DNA of 8,581 bases from UBA5189 sp035631615 (lineage in GTDB: Bacteria; Chloroflexota; Limnocylindria; Limnocylindrales; CSP1-4), in contig DASQIK010000076.1 in NCBI GenBank assembly GCA_035631615.1, positions 1-8,581 on the forward strand, written 5' to 3'. A program made the position numbers and the translations under genes. Position 1 is the stretch's first letter; each line of letters opens with the position of its first letter. Below the pieces are notes generated by a model. That model was not told the DNA's origin and did no database searches. It saw only the letters and a program-made list of their open reading frames with translations. Shown here piece by piece: positions 6,572-8,581 of the stretch.

Positions 6572-7499
6572 CCTCGCCGGCATCACCTTCCGACCCGCTG
6601 CGGAGGCGGACCTCCTCGACTGCCACCGCGTCTGGCGCGATGCGCTCGACGCCTACCAGGCCCCGATGGGAATACCGCCGATGCCCGACGACAACCCTGG
6701 CCTGCGGCGGTTGCATCGGCACGCCCACGCCACCGATCCCTCGCGGTTCATGGTCGCGGAGCGGCGCACCCCCCTTGGTGGCTCGCGCGTCGTGGCGTTC
6801 GGGTCGGCGATGGAGCGCGGTCCGATGTGGTTCCTGTCGATGCTGTTCGTCGAGCCGCGCGAGCAGGCCCGCGGCCTCGGTCGGGCGCTGCTCGAGCAGC
6901 TGCTGCCCGCCGACCCCGCGACGCGGGCGCTCGCCACCTGCACGGACAGCGCCCAGCCGATCTCGAACGGGCTCTATGCCACGTTCGGGATCGTCCCGCG
7001 GCTACCCATGTTCAACCTCGTCGGCCGGCCTGCCGCGGACTTTCCGTGGCCGCCGCTGCCGGCCGGGATCCGGGCCGAGCTCGTGGCGGAGCCCGGCGCC
7101 ATGTCCGACGGCGCCGAGCTCGGCGCCCTCGACCGGGCGCTGCTCGGCTTCGACCACCCCCAGGACCACCGCTTCGTCCAGGCCGAGCCACGGCACCTGT
7201 TCGCCTTCCGCGACGGGAGCGGTGCCCTCGCCGGCTACGGCTACGCAGGCGACATCGGCCGTGTCGGCCCGATCGCGGTCCGCGACGCGCGCCTCCTGGC
7301 GCCGGTGCTCGGCCATCTCCTGACGACGGTCGTGCCACGCGGCGCCTCCGCGGTCTGGCTGCCCGGCGCGGCCGGCGAGGCAATCGTCGGCGCGATCAAG
7401 GCAGGGCTGCGCATCGAGGGCTTCCCCGTCCTTGCCGGCTGGAGCCGCCCGTTCGCCGATTTCAGCCGGTACGTACCAACGTCCCCCGGCCTGGTCTGA
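6552..7499 (+). CDS. GNAT-family N-acetyltransferase, probable tandem domains
   Basis: A 315-residue protein of the GNAT superfamily, which moves an acetyl group from acetyl-CoA to an amine; the substrate is unknown. The N-terminal domain begins with ITFRPAAEADLLDCHRVW (about 11–28), the usual β1–α1. It reaches the acetyl-CoA loop QARGLG (105–110), preceded by the β4 strand MWFLSMLFVEP, with a following C-terminal LYATFGIVPR (141–150). The second half (about 171–310) looks like a degenerate repeat (LAGYGYAGDIGRVGPIAVRD, then a helix, then AVWLPG and a GF-containing end) without a clear pyrophosphate-binding loop. The ATG at 6552 overlaps prfB by 20 nt. A second in-frame ATG at 6564 overlaps by 8 nt and is equally possible; neither has a strong ribosome site, so coupling to prfB translation is likely. 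No ribosomal-protein-specific feature (RimI/RimJ) stands out. Confidence 0.82.
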   Translation: MTAPMASLAGITFRPAAEADLLDCHRVWRDALDAYQAPMGIPPMPDDNPGLRRLHRHAHATDPSRFMVAERRTPLGGSRVVAFGSAMERGPMWFLSMLFVEPREQARGLGRALLEQLLPADPATRALATCTDSAQPISNGLYATFGIVPRLPMFNLVGRPAADFPWPPLPAGIRAELVAEPGAMSDGAELGALDRALLGFDHPQDHRFVQAEPRHLFAFRDGSGALAGYGYAGDIGRVGPIAVRDARLLAPVLGHLLTTVVPRGASAVWLPGAAGEAIVGAIKAGLRIEGFPVLAGWSRPFADFSRYVPTSPGLV

Positions 7500-7516
7500 T
7501 CGGCCTAGTGTTGCGT

Positions 7517-7541
7517 CCGGGAAACGGGTGTAGCCTCCCGG
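7517..7541 (+). promoter_or_regulatory. Inverted repeat over a -10-like box before ftsE
   Basis: CCGGGA (7517–7522) and TCCCGG (7536–7541) form a perfect 6-bp dyad with a 13-nt centre. The centre and right arm include TAGCCT (7531–7536), a weak -10-like box; TTGCGT at 7511–7516 is a poor -35 with only 14 bp spacing. It could be an operator, a promoter, or a stem ending the upstream transcript; no T-run is present. Confidence 0.35.
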
Positions 7542-7551
7542 CAATGAGATC

Positions 7552-7567
7552 CGCCGGCCAGCCGGCG
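7552..7567 (+). promoter_or_regulatory. Short GC hairpin in the ftsE leader
   Basis: CGCCGG and CCGGCG pair perfectly around a CCAG loop. It lies between the -10-like box and the proposed ftsE start. Such stems are common by chance at this GC content, so it is recorded with caution. Confidence 0.3.
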
Positions 7568-7592
7568 CAACGCGGCCGATCATGGAGCCGAT

Positions 7593-8357
7593 TTGAGCCT
7601 CGCCAGCACGCTTGACGCACGCCCCGCCGCGCCCGGCGGACGGCGCGCGCCAGAGGACCGGCGCCGGCCGGTGCTGGTCCTCAACGACGTCACCAAGACC
7701 TACCCGAACGGGCGCGACGCGCTCAAGGATGTCGACCTGGTCGTCCCGGAGGGCGACTTCGTATTCCTCGTCGGCGCATCGGGCGCCGGCAAGTCCACGC
7801 TCATGCGACTCCTGATCCGCGACGAGCTGGCGACGCAGGGCACCGTCACCCTCGACGGCGACGACCTGTCCCGCCTTCCCCGCCGGAAGGTCCCCCACGT
7901 TCGGCGCAAGGTCGGCATCGTCTTCCAGGACTTCAAGCTGCTGCCGACCAAGAACGTGTTCGAGAACGTCGCGTTCGCGCTCGAGGTCACGGGCACGCCC
8001 CGGCGCCGGATCAAGCCGGCGGTCGACCGGGTCCTCGCGCTCGTCGGCCTCACCCAGCAGGCCCGGCAGTACCCCAAGCAGCTGTCGGGCGGCGAGCAGC
8101 AGCGCACCGCGATCGCGCGGGCCCTCGTCCACGACCCCCGGATCGTCATCGCCGACGAGCCGACCGGCAACCTCGACCCGCTGATCAGCTGGGAGATCCT
8201 CCAGCTCCTGCTCCGGATCAACGAGCTCGGCGTGACCGTGCTCATGGCGACGCACGACGCCGACATCGTGACGGCCCTGCGGAAGCGGGTCGTGGCCCTC
8301 GAGGAGGGCCGGGTCATCCGCGACGAGGTCGGCGGCGGGTACCACCGGGCCGGCTGA
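7593..8357 (+). CDS. ftsE: Cell division ATP-binding protein FtsE
   Basis: ABC-type ATPase that pairs with FtsX at the division site and drives conformational control of peptidoglycan hydrolases. All nucleotide-binding motifs are intact: Walker A GASGAGKST (61–69), Q-loop in FQDFKLLP (111–118, a typical FtsE sequence), signature LSGGEQQR (164–171), Walker B IVIADEP (184–190), GNLD (192–195) and switch His221. The TTG start at 7593 has GGAG 5 nt upstream and gives 254 residues, of which the first 26 are a Pro/Arg-rich extension not typical of FtsE. GTG at 7671 (residue 27) would give 228 residues, the usual length, but its nearest GAGG is 14 nt away. The start is therefore open. ftsX begins 2 nt after the stop, so the two are cotranslated. 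LolD/MacB-type ABC ATPases are the main alternative; the FQDFKLL motif and ftsX next door exclude them. Confidence 0.95.
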   Translation: MSLASTLDARPAAPGGRRAPEDRRRPVLVLNDVTKTYPNGRDALKDVDLVVPEGDFVFLVGASGAGKSTLMRLLIRDELATQGTVTLDGDDLSRLPRRKVPHVRRKVGIVFQDFKLLPTKNVFENVAFALEVTGTPRRRIKPAVDRVLALVGLTQQARQYPKQLSGGEQQRTAIARALVHDPRIVIADEPTGNLDPLISWEILQLLLRINELGVTVLMATHDADIVTALRKRVVALEEGRVIRDEVGGGYHRAG

Positions 8358-8359
8358 CG

Positions 8360-8581
8360 ATGATCTCGTTCCTGCTGTTCAGCATCAAGCGCGCCTGGCA
8401 GGGCTTCTGGCGCAACGCGGCGATGAGCCTGGCGGCGACCGCGACGATGACGCTCATGCTCCTGTTGCTCGCGTCGTTCTGGATCGTCCAGGCCGGATTC
8501 CTCGCCAGCCTCTCGTACGTCGAGGCCAAGGTCGGCGTGGTCGCCGACCTCCAGGACACGGCGACGCAGGCCCAGATCAAC
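8360..8581 (+). CDS. ftsX: Cell division protein FtsX, N-terminal part
   Basis: Membrane partner of FtsE. The window ends after 74 codons with the frame open. The N-terminus is the family's usual one: a short basic cytoplasmic segment (SIKRAWQGFWRNAAMSLAA, about 8–26), then the first membrane helix (about 24–46, MTLMLLLLASFWIVQAG region), then the start of the outer domain with the VGVVADLQD strand where FtsX proteins have a VEV-x-VYL-x-D-like segment. The ATG lies 2 nt after the ftsE TGA and has no clear ribosome site, which points to translational coupling. The three remaining helices and most of the extracytoplasmic domain lie beyond the window. Confidence 0.92.
   Translation, partial: MISFLLFSIKRAWQGFWRNAAMSLAATATMTLMLLLLASFWIVQAGFLASLSYVEAKVGVVADLQDTATQAQIN

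Noticed and set aside
5120..6586. A 488-codon minus-strand open frame over prfB
   Set aside because: Antisense shadow of RF2; prfB on the + strand has all family motifs over the same bases.
7002..8345. A 447-codon minus-strand open frame over the GNAT gene and ftsE
   Set aside because: Antisense shadow of two well-supported + strand genes; no recognisable domain.
1..8581. CRISPR array, IS element, tRNA or defence module
   Set aside because: No regularly spaced repeats, transposase motifs, tRNA-like cloverleaf or nuclease/toxin motifs were seen. The genes are housekeeping or small accessory genes of uniform composition.

Overview
The window is a compact, very GC-rich bacterial chromosome segment with all genes on the + strand. 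It reads prs – small membrane protein – secA – DUF218 protein – Cys-rich mini-protein – prfB – GNAT acetyltransferase – ftsE – ftsX (cut by the window end). GTG and TTG starts are common and intergenic gaps are short. The phylogenetic guess is a high-GC Chloroflexota-like lineage. It rests on an insertion in SecA before its REAYAAD/TYGTNNEFGFDYLRD block and on the RSDKKDQPRVPITA style of the PRPP synthetase. This comes from remembered family patterns, not from a search.

Region 1–1367: PRPP synthetase (prs), entered just upstream of its GTG start, then an 86-residue single-pass membrane protein of unknown function. Region 1368–5063: secA, opened by a TATACT box so close to the ATG that the mRNA may be leaderless. 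A strong GC-rich hairpin follows directly behind the secA stop, then a membrane-anchored DUF218 (SanA/YdcF-like) protein. Region 5064–5230: a control region with a terminator-like stem and T6, the best promoter in the window (TTGGCG-17-TATACT), and a leader with a hairpin. Region 5231–7499: a 75-residue protein with eight cysteines, coupled to prfB (release factor 2), coupled to a probable tandem GNAT acetyltransferase. Region 7500–8581: a short control region with an inverted repeat, then ftsE and the start of ftsX.

The key annotation point is prfB. It is not a 229-residue fragment starting at an internal ATG. It is a full 370-residue RF2 read through a programmed +1 frameshift at CTT TGA C (5515–5521), with a GGGG Shine-Dalgarno-like element at the canonical distance.

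The secA–prfB–ftsE–ftsX order is an old conserved backbone (it resembles the Bacillus arrangement). It links protein export, translation termination and control of cell-wall hydrolysis at division. The DUF218, Cys-rich and GNAT genes are lineage-specific insertions in it. I see no CRISPR, tRNA, rRNA, IS element or defence system. The most novel items are the Cys-rich mini-protein with its leader and the unnamed membrane protein before secA.
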